64,000 nucleotides of DNA from CAYWVR01 sp964461715. GTDB lineage: Bacteria > Planctomycetota > Phycisphaerae > FEN-1346. Shown piece by piece: positions 1 through 7,266 of the stretch; position 1 is the stretch's first letter, and every line of letters starts with the position of its first letter. The notes below the pieces were generated by a model, which saw nothing but the letters and a program-made list of their open reading frames with translations, had not been told where the DNA came from and searched no databases. The DNA lies in NCBI GenBank assembly GCA_964461715.1, contig CAYWVR010000007.1:1-64000 (forward strand). Reading direction: 5' to 3'. Both the position numbers and the translations under genes were made by a program.

Positions 1-362
1 GGGGGGGGGGGGGGGGGGGGGGGGGGGGGTACGGGGGGGGTTCTGGCACGTTTTCCCCCCCCTTCTTACGCGAAGTGGACGCGTCCTGCGCGGCTTCGTG
101 GCGGGGGGGCGCATAGTACAGGCTACATTACGATGCTCCGCGATACGCGGCCGCGCGCGAGGGTTTATGCATCGGGATGCGTAGACGCGCAAGCCGCGCG
201 CGGCGGGAAGAGCTCGTCCTCGGGAATACATGGGGAACCGTACACGTATGCCCCGCCGGACCGGGCCCCGCGTCGCGTCCGCCTTCGAAGGACGTTGACA
301 CGCCCCGCGCCGGGTCCGTATCGTGGAGACATCCAGAGGGGGAACCGGCAGGGGAAGCGGTC
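1..362. other. low-quality contig start, no supported gene
   Basis: The first 30 or so bases are a near-pure G run, followed by G-rich low-complexity sequence up to about base 60, which looks like a sequencing or assembly artefact at a contig edge. The rest up to 362 is GC-rich with no reading frame that looks like protein. A G-rich stretch just before 363 can serve as the ribosome binding site of the next gene. Confidence 0.6.
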
Positions 363-851
363 ATGGCGGATGATCGGCGGAACGAAGGGCTGGGGGTGTT
401 CAGTCTGTGGATGGTGGCGGCGGCGTTGGCACTGCCGATCCTGGCGTCGTTGGCGATCCTCGTCTGGCGGCCGGACATCTCCGGCCAGGACCAATACCGG
501 GCCAAGGTCTACATTCTCATCCTTTTCGGCGGGCTCGAAGTGTTCGCGGTCATCGCCGGGCTTGGGGGCGCGGCATCGCGGGCCGGGAAGCTGGGCCTCG
601 TGCTGGCGGTGCTTCTCGGGATCGGGGCGGGGCTCCTCCTCGGCGGGGCCCGGGTGAAGGCATGGCTCTCGGACGAGGGGGAAGAGACGGGCGCGCCCGC
701 CGATACGCGCGCCCCGCCGCTCCCGGAGCCGGTCGACGTTCCGCCGGCCCCGCCGCCGCCCGGGCGCCCCGTCCCCGCGCACCCGCCGGCCTCGGAGGAA
801 AGGCCTCGGTCGCCGGGGGAGCTTTTCCCCAACGTGGAGCCCGAGAGCTGA
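363..851 (+). CDS. small membrane protein with proline-rich tail and C-terminal PGELFP motif
   Basis: Unrecognised protein of 162 aa. The ATG at 363 follows a purine-rich stretch (GGGGAAGCGG). Three hydrophobic segments lie at about residues 13-35, 49-70 and 75-95, followed by a proline-rich, presumably aqueous tail of about 60 residues ending in SPGELFPNVEPES. The frame stays open upstream but that part does not read like protein. The gene at 2222-2746 encodes the same architecture (three membrane segments, Pro-rich linker, TPGELFP near the C-terminus), so the two are paralogues or share a C-terminal tag. A role as a membrane anchor whose tail is recognised by a partner is inference only. 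No known domain was recognised. Confidence 0.7.
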   Translation: MADDRRNEGLGVFSLWMVAAALALPILASLAILVWRPDISGQDQYRAKVYILILFGGLEVFAVIAGLGGAASRAGKLGLVLAVLLGIGAGLLLGGARVKAWLSDEGEETGAPADTRAPPLPEPVDVPPAPPPPGRPVPAHPPASEERPRSPGELFPNVEPES

Positions 852-921
852 GGGCAAGCCCGGAAACCGAAATCCGAATGACGAAACAATGACGAGGGAC
901 GAAGTCCGAAGGACATGGCGG

Positions 922-2148
922 ATGCGCGGAGGATGGGCGGGTCCCGCAAGCCCTTGGTCACTTTGTGGCTTTGTCACCGGGCTTCTGGCGGCACTTCTCG
1001 GATCGACGCTCCCGGCGGCGTCGGCGGGTGCGGAAGCCCCCGACCTCCAACTGAAACCGGACGGCGCCCCCCAGGGCCCCGCCGCCTTCCCCGTCGCCGT
1101 CTGGCTCCAGGACCCGAAACTCGCCCCGCGCTACCGGGCCGCGGGCATGAACCTTTACGTCGGGCTCTGGAAAGGGCCCACGGAGGACCAGCTCCGCGAG
1201 CTGCGCGAGGTGGGGATGCCGGTCGTCTGCGCCCAGAACGAGGTGGGCCTCGCCCACCGCGACGATCCGATCATCGTCGGATGGATGCATGGCGACGAGC
1301 CGGATAACGCCCAGCCGAAACCCGGCGGCAAGGGCTGGGGGCCGCCCGTCCCGCCCGAAAGGATCGTGGCCGACTACCGTCGTATCAAGAAGAACGACCC
1401 GACGCGGCCCGTCCTCCTCAACCTCGGCCAGGGCGTCGCGTGGCCCGAGTGGCACGGGCGGGGCGTGCGGACCGGCCGCCAGGAGGACTATCCCCTCTAC
1501 GCTCGCGGGGCCGACATCGTCAGCTTCGACATCTACCCGGCGGCCCATCCGGACCCGCGCGTGCGGGGCGAGCTGACGTACGTCGCCAAAGGCGTCCGGA
1601 ACCTGGTCGCGTGGACCCGGGGCGCCAAGCCCGTGTGGAACTGCCTGGAGTGCACGCGCATCAAAGCCGACGGCAAGGCGACGCCCGCCGAGGTCCGGGC
1701 CGAGGCTTGGATGGCCCTGGTGGCCGGGTCGCGGGGGTTCATCTGGTTTGTCCACTCGTGGGAACCGCGCTTTCAGGCGCACGCGCTTCTGGACGATAAA
1801 CCCATGCTTGAGGCCGTGACGAGGATCAACCGCGAGGTCCGGGCTCTGGCCCCGGTTCTCGCGGGGCCGGAGGCCCGGGATGCCGTCCGCGTCACCGCGC
1901 CCGGCGCGGCGCCCGGCGCGGTTTCCTGGACGGCCCGTCGCCACGGCGGGGCCTTGTACGTGTTTGTGGTGGGGATGACGGATGCCGAAACGGACGTCGA
2001 GCTCGAGCTGCGGGGCCCCCTCGGTCGATCGGGGTTTGCACACGTCCTCGGCGCGGGCCGCCGCCTCCCGATCCGTGCGGGGCGCGGGCGGGACCGGCTC
2101 GGCCCGTGGGGGGTCGGCCTCTACCGGGTCGGCCTGGCGGGCGATTGA
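922..2148 (+). CDS. secreted glycoside-hydrolase-like TIM-barrel protein
   Basis: Predicted exported protein of 408 aa. An in-frame ATG exists at 889, but the ATG at 922 has AAGGA 8 nt upstream and directly begins a signal peptide (MRGG, then a hydrophobic stretch ending near AASAGAEA), so 922 is preferred. The mature part alternates strand and helix as in (beta/alpha)8 glycosidases: FPVAVWLQDP, GMNLYVGLW, GWMHGDEPDN, ADIVSFDIYPA, KPVWNCLECT, GFIWFVHSW. Acidic residues in GDEPDN and NCLEC are candidate catalytic groups. The C-terminal 100 residues look like a small beta domain. The family cannot be fixed by eye; beta-galactosidase-like or a planctomycete-specific glycosidase are both possible. 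The upstream spacer holds a CCGAAATCCGA motif shared with 41577-41643. Confidence 0.65.
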   Translation: MRGGWAGPASPWSLCGFVTGLLAALLGSTLPAASAGAEAPDLQLKPDGAPQGPAAFPVAVWLQDPKLAPRYRAAGMNLYVGLWKGPTEDQLRELREVGMPVVCAQNEVGLAHRDDPIIVGWMHGDEPDNAQPKPGGKGWGPPVPPERIVADYRRIKKNDPTRPVLLNLGQGVAWPEWHGRGVRTGRQEDYPLYARGADIVSFDIYPAAHPDPRVRGELTYVAKGVRNLVAWTRGAKPVWNCLECTRIKADGKATPAEVRAEAWMALVAGSRGFIWFVHSWEPRFQAHALLDDKPMLEAVTRINREVRALAPVLAGPEARDAVRVTAPGAAPGAVSWTARRHGGALYVFVVGMTDAETDVELELRGPLGRSGFAHVLGAGRRLPIRAGRGRDRLGPWGVGLYRVGLAGD

Positions 2149-2172
2149 CATCCGTCGAAAAGGGGGTATGGT
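2145..2172 (+). promoter_or_regulatory. sigma-70-like promoter
   Basis: TTGACA at 2145-2150 and TATGGT at 2167-2172 are separated by 16 nt. It overlaps the stop codon of the upstream gene and lies 50 nt before the ATG at 2222, which argues against the in-frame ATG at 2168 because that codon would sit inside the -10 box. Confidence 0.65.
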
Positions 2173-2221
2173 ATCCGGCGCCGGTCGGCCGCCCGCAGCG
2201 CGGTCGGCGCGGCGGGGGCCG

Positions 2222-2746
2222 ATGAGACAAGAAAACGCACAACTTGGCCTGTATGGCCTGGCGGTCTCGGCGGGCGGGTTCCTGCTGGGGCTCATGCTGC
2301 TGCCCTTTTCGCCGGGGGCGGCGGGGTTCATGCTCGTCGTGACGCAGGGCGTGGCGCTGGCGTTGGCAATCATGGCCCCGGCCCAGGTCTCGCAGCTTGC
2401 CGCGATGGTTTCGAGCGGGGCGCTGCTGTTTGCGGGGGTGGTGCTGGGGCTCCCGTCGATGGTGATGAATCCGGCGCCTCCGCCGCCGGCCCCGCGAATG
2501 TCGGTCCCCGAGGTGAGGGCGGCCCCGACGGCGTACTCGCCGCCTCCCGCGCGTCCGGCCCCCGGCCCGACGCCGTTCACGCCGTATCAGCCGAGCGCGT
2601 CGGAGGGGACGGCCACCCGGAGTCGGCCGCTTCCCGAGGAGACGACGCCCCCCGCGCGACCCGTGCCCCCGCCGCGCCCCTCGAACGGGGAGAGCACGCC
2701 GGGCGAGCTGTTCCCGCACGTGCGGCCGAAGGGACCGAGTCGCTGA
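2222..2746 (+). CDS. small membrane protein with proline-rich tail, paralogue of 363-851
   Basis: Unrecognised protein of 174 aa. Three hydrophobic segments (about residues 8-28, 34-54 and 57-82) are followed by a proline-rich tail of about 90 residues ending ESTPGELFPHVRPKGPSR. The PGELFP block and overall layout match the product of 363-851, although the membrane segments share little obvious sequence. The start at 2222 is chosen because a good promoter overlaps the alternative ATG at 2168, and G-rich sequence precedes 2222. The next gene starts 47 bp downstream with its own strong Shine-Dalgarno, so the two may be cotranscribed. Function unknown. Confidence 0.7.
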   Translation: MRQENAQLGLYGLAVSAGGFLLGLMLLPFSPGAAGFMLVVTQGVALALAIMAPAQVSQLAAMVSSGALLFAGVVLGLPSMVMNPAPPPPAPRMSVPEVRAAPTAYSPPPARPAPGPTPFTPYQPSASEGTATRSRPLPEETTPPARPVPPPRPSNGESTPGELFPHVRPKGPSR

Positions 2747-2793
2747 ACGCGCTTCGGCGTCCGAACCATCGGCCGAGGCAAGGAGTCCCTCCC

Positions 2794-3138
2794 ATGCCCG
2801 TCCCGCTCGCGGTGCTCGCGCAGTTGACGGTCGTTGCCCAGGGGTTCGAGGCGACGATGCTTATCCTCTTCGGGTTCGCCTGGCCGGTGGACATCGTCCG
2901 GACCCTCAGGGGCCGGTGCGTCCTCGGCAAGAGCCCCCTGTTCATGGGCCTCGTGCTGGCCGGGTACCTGGCCGGGATGACCGCGAAGCTGGTCCGGGCC
3001 CACGCCGCGGGGGGCCGGCCTGAGTGGGTTATGTATGTCTATATCCTGAACGCGGCGATGGTGGGGCTGGATATGGTCCTGTATTACAGGTTTTGCAGGA
3101 ATCCCGCCCCCCGCGAAACGACAAGCCCCCGGCCTTGA
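2794..3138 (+). CDS. small integral membrane protein, PQ-loop/half-SWEET-like
   Basis: Protein of 114 aa with an AAGGAG Shine-Dalgarno 9 nt before the ATG. Three predicted membrane helices: about residues 8-35 (containing GFEATMLILFGFAWPVDI), 45-66 (GKSPLFMGLVLAGYLAGM) and 78-99 (VMYVYILNAAMVGLDMVLYY). The length, the three-helix layout and the Pro in the first helix resemble single PQ-loop repeat (half-transporter) proteins, but no diagnostic PQ dipeptide is seen, so the assignment is tentative. Cotranscription with 2222-2746 is likely. The 218 bp after it show no gene. Confidence 0.65.
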   Translation: MPVPLAVLAQLTVVAQGFEATMLILFGFAWPVDIVRTLRGRCVLGKSPLFMGLVLAGYLAGMTAKLVRAHAAGGRPEWVMYVYILNAAMVGLDMVLYYRFCRNPAPRETTSPRP

Positions 3139-3356
3139 CGCGCGGGGCGTAAGAAGAGCACGCCATCCTCAGGCGAAGGACCTCTGGATCGGCCGGCGCA
3201 GCCGTGGCTCTTCCTGGCCGATTGCGGGCCTGAGGCGAAGGCGCGCGGGGGCGCGCAGGACGTGATGTCGAGGCCGAACGCGTACCGGTTTACCAAGGAA
3301 AGCCCGGGGCCGTGCCTCGCGGGCTTCCGGTGCTTGCCTGGGCGGGGCGGGCACGC

Positions 3357-4112
3357 CTACTTCGGCGCGATCGCCTCCCGCTGCTCGGCCGTCAGGACCG
3401 TCTTCGCGACCTTGTCGGCGATCTTGTCCTTGAGGGCCTTGGCGTCCTCGTTCCCGCCGCGCACGATCCAGAGGTACGGGTCCTTCTGCATTGTGCCCGG
3501 CCGGATGACGTTGTTCATCTCGGCGCGGGTCAGCGTCTTGGCCCGGGCCATCTGATCCTCGGTGAGCTTGGCGCGGCGGAGACGTCCGCCGAGGCGTCCC
3601 CAGCTCCAGAGGACATGGTTGGCCCAGTCGCGCTGCTGTTCGAGGTCCATGACGGAGACGACCTCGGCGCGGATGGCCATGCGGTATTCGCGCTCGGCCT
3701 CGGCGAGGGGCTTGATCTGCGTCTCGAGGGCCGCCATCTTCTTCTTGTCGTCGGCCTGCTTGGCGGCGCGGGCCTGCTCCTGGAGGGCCTGGAGCTTGGC
3801 GTGCTTGGCCGAGCCCCGGTACTCCTCCCACTTCTTGTGCCGCCTCTCGACGGCGGCCAGGAACGCCCCGAGCTGCTTGCCGTCGATGTCGGTGGCGAGG
3901 ATCATCTCGTCGAACTCGTCGATGCGAGAGTCGGCGTCGGCCTTGCGTTTCTCGATCTCGGCGACGACGGTGGCGCGATCGGCGGGCGGGCCGTCATAGG
4001 CGGCGACGGTGGTGACCTCGGGCCCGCGTGTCCTCCGATGCTCGCAGCCGGCGGCGGCGAGAGAGAGGGCGACGGCGGAACCTACGATTCCCAGCGTGAT
4101 ACGTCCGATCAT
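3357..4112 (-). CDS. coiled-coil lipoprotein with LTxxQ-like motifs
   Basis: Predicted lipoprotein of 251 aa. The ATG at 4112 follows GGAGGAC on the minus strand and begins a signal peptide with a lipobox ending AAAGC at about residue 23. The mature protein is highly charged and helical (IEKRKADADSRIDEFDEMI, then AKLQALQEQARAAKQADDK), consistent with a coiled coil. Near the C-terminus LTEDQMARAK and LTAEQREAI resemble the LTxxQ motifs of Spy/CpxP-type periplasmic proteins. It stands alone, convergent with the upstream cluster and divergent from the DUF981 gene. A periplasmic chaperone or stress-sensing role is inference. Confidence 0.7.
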   Translation of the reverse strand: MIGRITLGIVGSAVALSLAAAGCEHRRTRGPEVTTVAAYDGPPADRATVVAEIEKRKADADSRIDEFDEMILATDIDGKQLGAFLAAVERRHKKWEEYRGSAKHAKLQALQEQARAAKQADDKKKMAALETQIKPLAEAEREYRMAIRAEVVSVMDLEQQRDWANHVLWSWGRLGGRLRRAKLTEDQMARAKTLTRAEMNNVIRPGTMQKDPYLWIVRGGNEDAKALKDKIADKVAKTVLTAEQREAIAPK

Positions 4113-4343
4113 GGTCCGTCCTCCTCGGGTGGGCCGTCGGCGATGGCGTCTTCGCTTGTGGCCCGACAAGCAAAGATCCCGTTCCTCACGAGGTGACCGC
4201 GGCGCGGCGCCCGGTGCGGCGTCGACGGGCGGGGGCCCGAGGGTCGATTGTGCCCGAGGGACCTTTCGCATTTCAAGAATAATCGCCGCGCGCATCGACC
4301 TTACAATGGGCCGGGGAAGCCGTTCTCGTGCGAAAGGGACGCC

Positions 4344-4916
4344 ATGTTCATCGATTTCATCACGCTGCTCCTTGCGAACATGACGGCGGGCCTGCTGGTG
4401 CTCGCGACGTTCTTCGGGTGGGGCGCGGGGCGCGAGCGGGCCCGGGCGTGGGCCCCCGCGCTGGCGGTTGTGGGCTTGGTGGCTCTCGTCGGCGGATTCT
4501 ATATGGCCCTCACGTGGCCGGTCCGGGAGATGGGCGAGCGAAACGTCCGCTGGGCCAATCCGGCGTTCGGCGAGATGACGGTCCTGTTCGGGGCGGCGTT
4601 TCTCGGGGCGGCGGGCGCGGTGCGGCGGGGCCGGGGCCTTGTGCCCGTCACGGTCTACGCGGCGGTGGCGGGGGGCGTGGCCATGGTCGTCGGCGCGCGG
4701 CTCTGGGGACTGGGCCTGACGCAGACGCCGCGCATGACCGGCATCGGGTTCCTCCTCACGGGCGCCCTCGGGCCGCTGGCGCTGGCGGCGGCGGGGTTGC
4801 CCCGGTCGCGGGTGGCGCGGACGGCGGCGGCGCTGGTGGCGGCGGGGGCGGCGGGCCTCTGGGCGATGGTGGCCGTCAAGGGGTACTGGGGGCACCTGGC
4901 GATGTGGTCGCCGTAG
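4344..4916 (+). CDS. DUF981 family membrane protein
   Basis: Protein of 190 aa, ATG preceded by GAAAGGG. Six or so hydrophobic helices. The start MFIDFITLLLANMTAGLL, the GFYMALTWPV segment, NPAFGEMTVLFGAAF, VGARLWGLGLTQTP and GIGFLLTGALG correspond to what I recall of DUF981, a family of predicted membrane proteins of unknown function found in archaea and scattered bacteria. Length is normal for the family. TACAAT at 4302-4307 could be a -10 element but no convincing -35 precedes it. The gene stands between a divergent lipoprotein gene and the oxidoreductase 115 bp downstream. Confidence 0.75.
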   Translation: MFIDFITLLLANMTAGLLVLATFFGWGAGRERARAWAPALAVVGLVALVGGFYMALTWPVREMGERNVRWANPAFGEMTVLFGAAFLGAAGAVRRGRGLVPVTVYAAVAGGVAMVVGARLWGLGLTQTPRMTGIGFLLTGALGPLALAAAGLPRSRVARTAAALVAAGAAGLWAMVAVKGYWGHLAMWSP

Positions 4917-5030
4917 GGCCTCTCTTTCCGCGATACCGGCCTGATTTCCCCGGGTTGAGGTTTTATAGGCTGGGGTGCGCCGCCGGTCGGGGGGCCGGCG
5001 CCCGAGCGCCAACGCTAAGGAGCCGCGATC

Positions 5031-6365
5031 ATGTCCAAACGCATCACGCGCCGCACGCTGCTCAAGCGGGGGGCCTTCTCGGGCGCCCTGATCCTCGTCG
5101 GGCCCGGTCTCGCCCGGACCTACGCCGCCAACGCCAAGCTCGGCCTGGCCCATGTCGCCACGGCCGGGCGGGGTCGGAGCCATCTGGCCAAGTCCAAGGG
5201 CGAGAACTGCGTCGCCCTCTGCGAAGTCGATCGGAACCGCGTCGGCCAAGCCGCCAAGACCTATCCGAAGGCCAAGGTCTACCAGGACTATCGCAAGATG
5301 TTCGACGAGCTGCACGGCGAGATCGACGCCGTCATCGTCGCGACGCCCGACCACCACCACGCCCCCGCCGCCGTCCGAGCCCTGCGCCTCGGCAAGCATT
5401 GCTACTGCGAGAAGCCGCTGACGTGGTCGATCCACGAGGCCCGGGTCCTCGCGGACGAGACGCGCAAGGCCCGGGTCGCCACCCAGATGGGCAACCAAGG
5501 CCACGCGAACGAGCACAACCGCCTCATCGTCGAGCACGTCCGGGCCGGGATCATCGGCGACGTCAAGGAAGTCCATACCTGGACAAATCGGCCCGTCTGG
5601 CCCCAGGGCATCCCGGAGCGGCCCCCGACGAAGCCCGTGCCGGAGGGCCTCGACTGGGACCTTTGGTGCGGCCCGGCGCCGTACCGCGACTACCACGACC
5701 TGCTGCACCCGTTCAAGTGGCGGGGCTGGATCGACTTCGGGTGCGGGGCCGTCGGCGACATGGGCTGCCACACGTGGGACTGTGTGTGGTGGGCGATGGA
5801 CCCGGACGCGCCGCTCTCGGCCGAGTGCATCAAGGCCGTCGACGCCAACACCGAGACCTTCCCCAAGCAGACGATCTACCGCTGGGAGTTCCCGGCCAAG
5901 GGCGACCGCCCCGCCTTCACCGCCTATTGGTACGAGGGCGGCCTCAAGCCGGAGTGCCCGCCGGAGATCGCCGAGGACACGAAACGCCACCCCGACCATC
6001 GCAAGTTCGCCAATGCCGGCAACCTCTTCATCGGCACGAAGGGCAAGCTCTACGCCGCCGGCGACTACGGCGGCACGCCTCAGATGCTCGGCGTCGGCGA
6101 GTACGAGCGGCCCGAAAAAACCATTCCCCGCTCCCCCGGCCACTCGAAAGAATGGCTCATGGCCTGTCGCGGCGAGAAGCCGTGGGACTTCCCGAAGAGC
6201 AACTTCCTCTACGGCGGCCCGCTCGTCGAGGCGATGTCGCTCGGAAACGTTGCGCTGCTCGCCGGCTCGAAGATCACCTGGGACGCCCGGGCCATGAAGG
6301 TCACCAACAACCCCGAGGCCAACCGCTACATCCGCCGCGAGTACCGAAAAGGCTGGGAAATCTAA
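5031..6365 (+). CDS. Tat-exported Gfo/Idh/MocA family oxidoreductase
   Basis: Protein of 444 aa with AAGGAG before the ATG. The N-terminus carries a twin-arginine signal (KRITRRTLLKRGAFSG) followed by a hydrophobic stretch and cleavage near AANA, so the folded enzyme is exported. The Rossmann domain follows (KLGLAHVATAGRGRSHL, then ALCEVD); ATPDHHHAPAAVRAL and the family signature YCEKPLTW (the EKP lysine) are present. The C-terminal half with CGAVGDMGCHTWDCVWWAM is the substrate domain typical of planctomycete members, which act on sugar-related polyols with NAD(P). The exact substrate is unknown. The gene is monocistronic by spacing. A weak promoter-like pair (CTGATT, 17 nt, TATAGG) lies at 4941-4969. 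Confidence 0.85.
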   Translation: MSKRITRRTLLKRGAFSGALILVGPGLARTYAANAKLGLAHVATAGRGRSHLAKSKGENCVALCEVDRNRVGQAAKTYPKAKVYQDYRKMFDELHGEIDAVIVATPDHHHAPAAVRALRLGKHCYCEKPLTWSIHEARVLADETRKARVATQMGNQGHANEHNRLIVEHVRAGIIGDVKEVHTWTNRPVWPQGIPERPPTKPVPEGLDWDLWCGPAPYRDYHDLLHPFKWRGWIDFGCGAVGDMGCHTWDCVWWAMDPDAPLSAECIKAVDANTETFPKQTIYRWEFPAKGDRPAFTAYWYEGGLKPECPPEIAEDTKRHPDHRKFANAGNLFIGTKGKLYAAGDYGGTPQMLGVGEYERPEKTIPRSPGHSKEWLMACRGEKPWDFPKSNFLYGGPLVEAMSLGNVALLAGSKITWDARAMKVTNNPEANRYIRREYRKGWEI

Positions 6366-6499
6366 AGCAGTTCCAGGTTCCAGGTCCAAGGCAACGGCGC
6401 CGGGAGGCCCCACCCCCGATCCGCCCTTGGCGCCCGCCCGCGCCCGCCGCGATCGAGTCCGCCCGATGCCGCCTCGCCACGCCGCGCGAGGGCAGCTAC

Positions 6500-6530
6500 G
6501 GGGCGCCCTCGTCGACGAAAAGGGCGCCCC
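6500..6530. repeat. inverted repeat/hairpin
   Basis: A perfect 10-bp inverted repeat (GGGGCGCCCT ... AGGGCGCCCC) with an 11-nt loop sits in the 300-bp spacer between the oxidoreductase and the ECF sigma gene. No T-run follows, so it may be a weak terminator or simply GC-rich structure. Apart from this and the ECF promoter at 6630-6657, nothing else is seen in 6366-6665. Confidence 0.4.
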
Positions 6531-6629
6531 GGCGTAAGATGAGTGGATCGGTTGCCCACGGGCGGAGGCCAGGGCAGGGGCGCCCTTGGCGGCCTCCGTT
6601 AAACGGCGTCACGTTTTGCGCAAGATTCG

Positions 6630-6657
6630 GGAACCCGCCGCGCCGAGCGGCGTCTAA
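6630..6657 (+). promoter_or_regulatory. ECF-type promoter, probably autoregulatory
   Basis: GGAAC at 6630-6634 and CGTCTAA at 6651-6657 are separated by 16 nt. This matches the general -35/-10 layout recognised by RpoE-like ECF sigma factors (GGAAC, then TCTAA-like) and lies directly before an ECF sigma gene, so autoregulation is likely. The predicted start of transcription is about 6664, leaving almost no leader if ATG 6666 is used, or a short one for ATG 6678. Confidence 0.55.
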
Positions 6658-6665
6658 GCGCCAGG

Positions 6666-7265
6666 ATGATGAGCCTGATGCCACGTGTGACTCAGACCGG
6701 CGAGACGGACGAGAAGCTCGTCCGACAAGTCGTCGACGGCGACGGCGACGCCTTCACGGCCATCGTGCGACGGTATCAGGATCGCCTCTACAGCACGCTC
6801 TACCGACTCGTCGGGAGCCCCGAGGACGCCCGCGACCTGCTGCAGGAGGCCTTCGTCAAGGCGTATCGCCACCTCGACCGCTTCGAGGGCGCCAGCAGCC
6901 TTTACACCTGGCTCTACCGAATCGCCGTCAACACGGGACTCAGCCATCGCCGAAAAAGAAAACGGGTGTATCTGAGCCTCTCGGAGCCCTTCGAGGAGGA
7001 TGGCCCCGGCCGCACGTGGGAGGACCCCTCGGCCGACGATCCGGCCGACCCGGTCATGAGCGCCGAGACGGAGGCCCTCGTCCAACGGGCTCTCGACGCC
7101 CTCGACGGGGAGCATCGCACCGTGGTCATCCTGCGCGACATCCAGCAGCTCGACTACGCGGCCATCGCCGAGATTCTCGATGTGCCCGCCGGAACGGTCA
7201 AGAGCCGCCTCCACCGGGCCCGACTCATGCTCAGGGACAGGCTTAAGACGTTGCTCTTGGAGTAG
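6666..7265 (+). CDS. ECF RNA polymerase sigma factor (SigE/RpoE-like)
   Basis: Protein of 199 aa, normal for the ECF family. Region 2 lies at about residues 24-90 (DAFTAIVRRYQDRLYSTLY, SPEDARDLLQEAFVKAYRHL), region 4 at about 137-192 (ALDGEHRTVVILRDIQQLDY, AGTVKSRLHRARLMLRDRL), joined by a charged linker. Alternative starts are ATG 6669 and ATG 6678; an AGGA just before 6666 suits 6678 better. The next gene starts 1 bp after the stop codon and encodes a zinc-finger anti-sigma factor, so the pair form a classic co-transcribed switch. An ECF-type promoter lies immediately upstream. Confidence 0.9.
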   Translation: MMSLMPRVTQTGETDEKLVRQVVDGDGDAFTAIVRRYQDRLYSTLYRLVGSPEDARDLLQEAFVKAYRHLDRFEGASSLYTWLYRIAVNTGLSHRRKRKRVYLSLSEPFEEDGPGRTWEDPSADDPADPVMSAETEALVQRALDALDGEHRTVVILRDIQQLDYAAIAEILDVPAGTVKSRLHRARLMLRDRLKTLLLE

Positions 7266-7266
7266 G

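Noticed and set aside
1..60. Poly-G start as a biological repeat or G-quadruplex
   Set aside because: A run of this length at the window edge followed by noisy homopolymers is more likely a sequencing artefact.
2168..2221. Start at ATG 2168 for the membrane protein
   Set aside because: That ATG is inside the -10 box of a good promoter and the extra N-terminus is Arg/Ala-rich without features.
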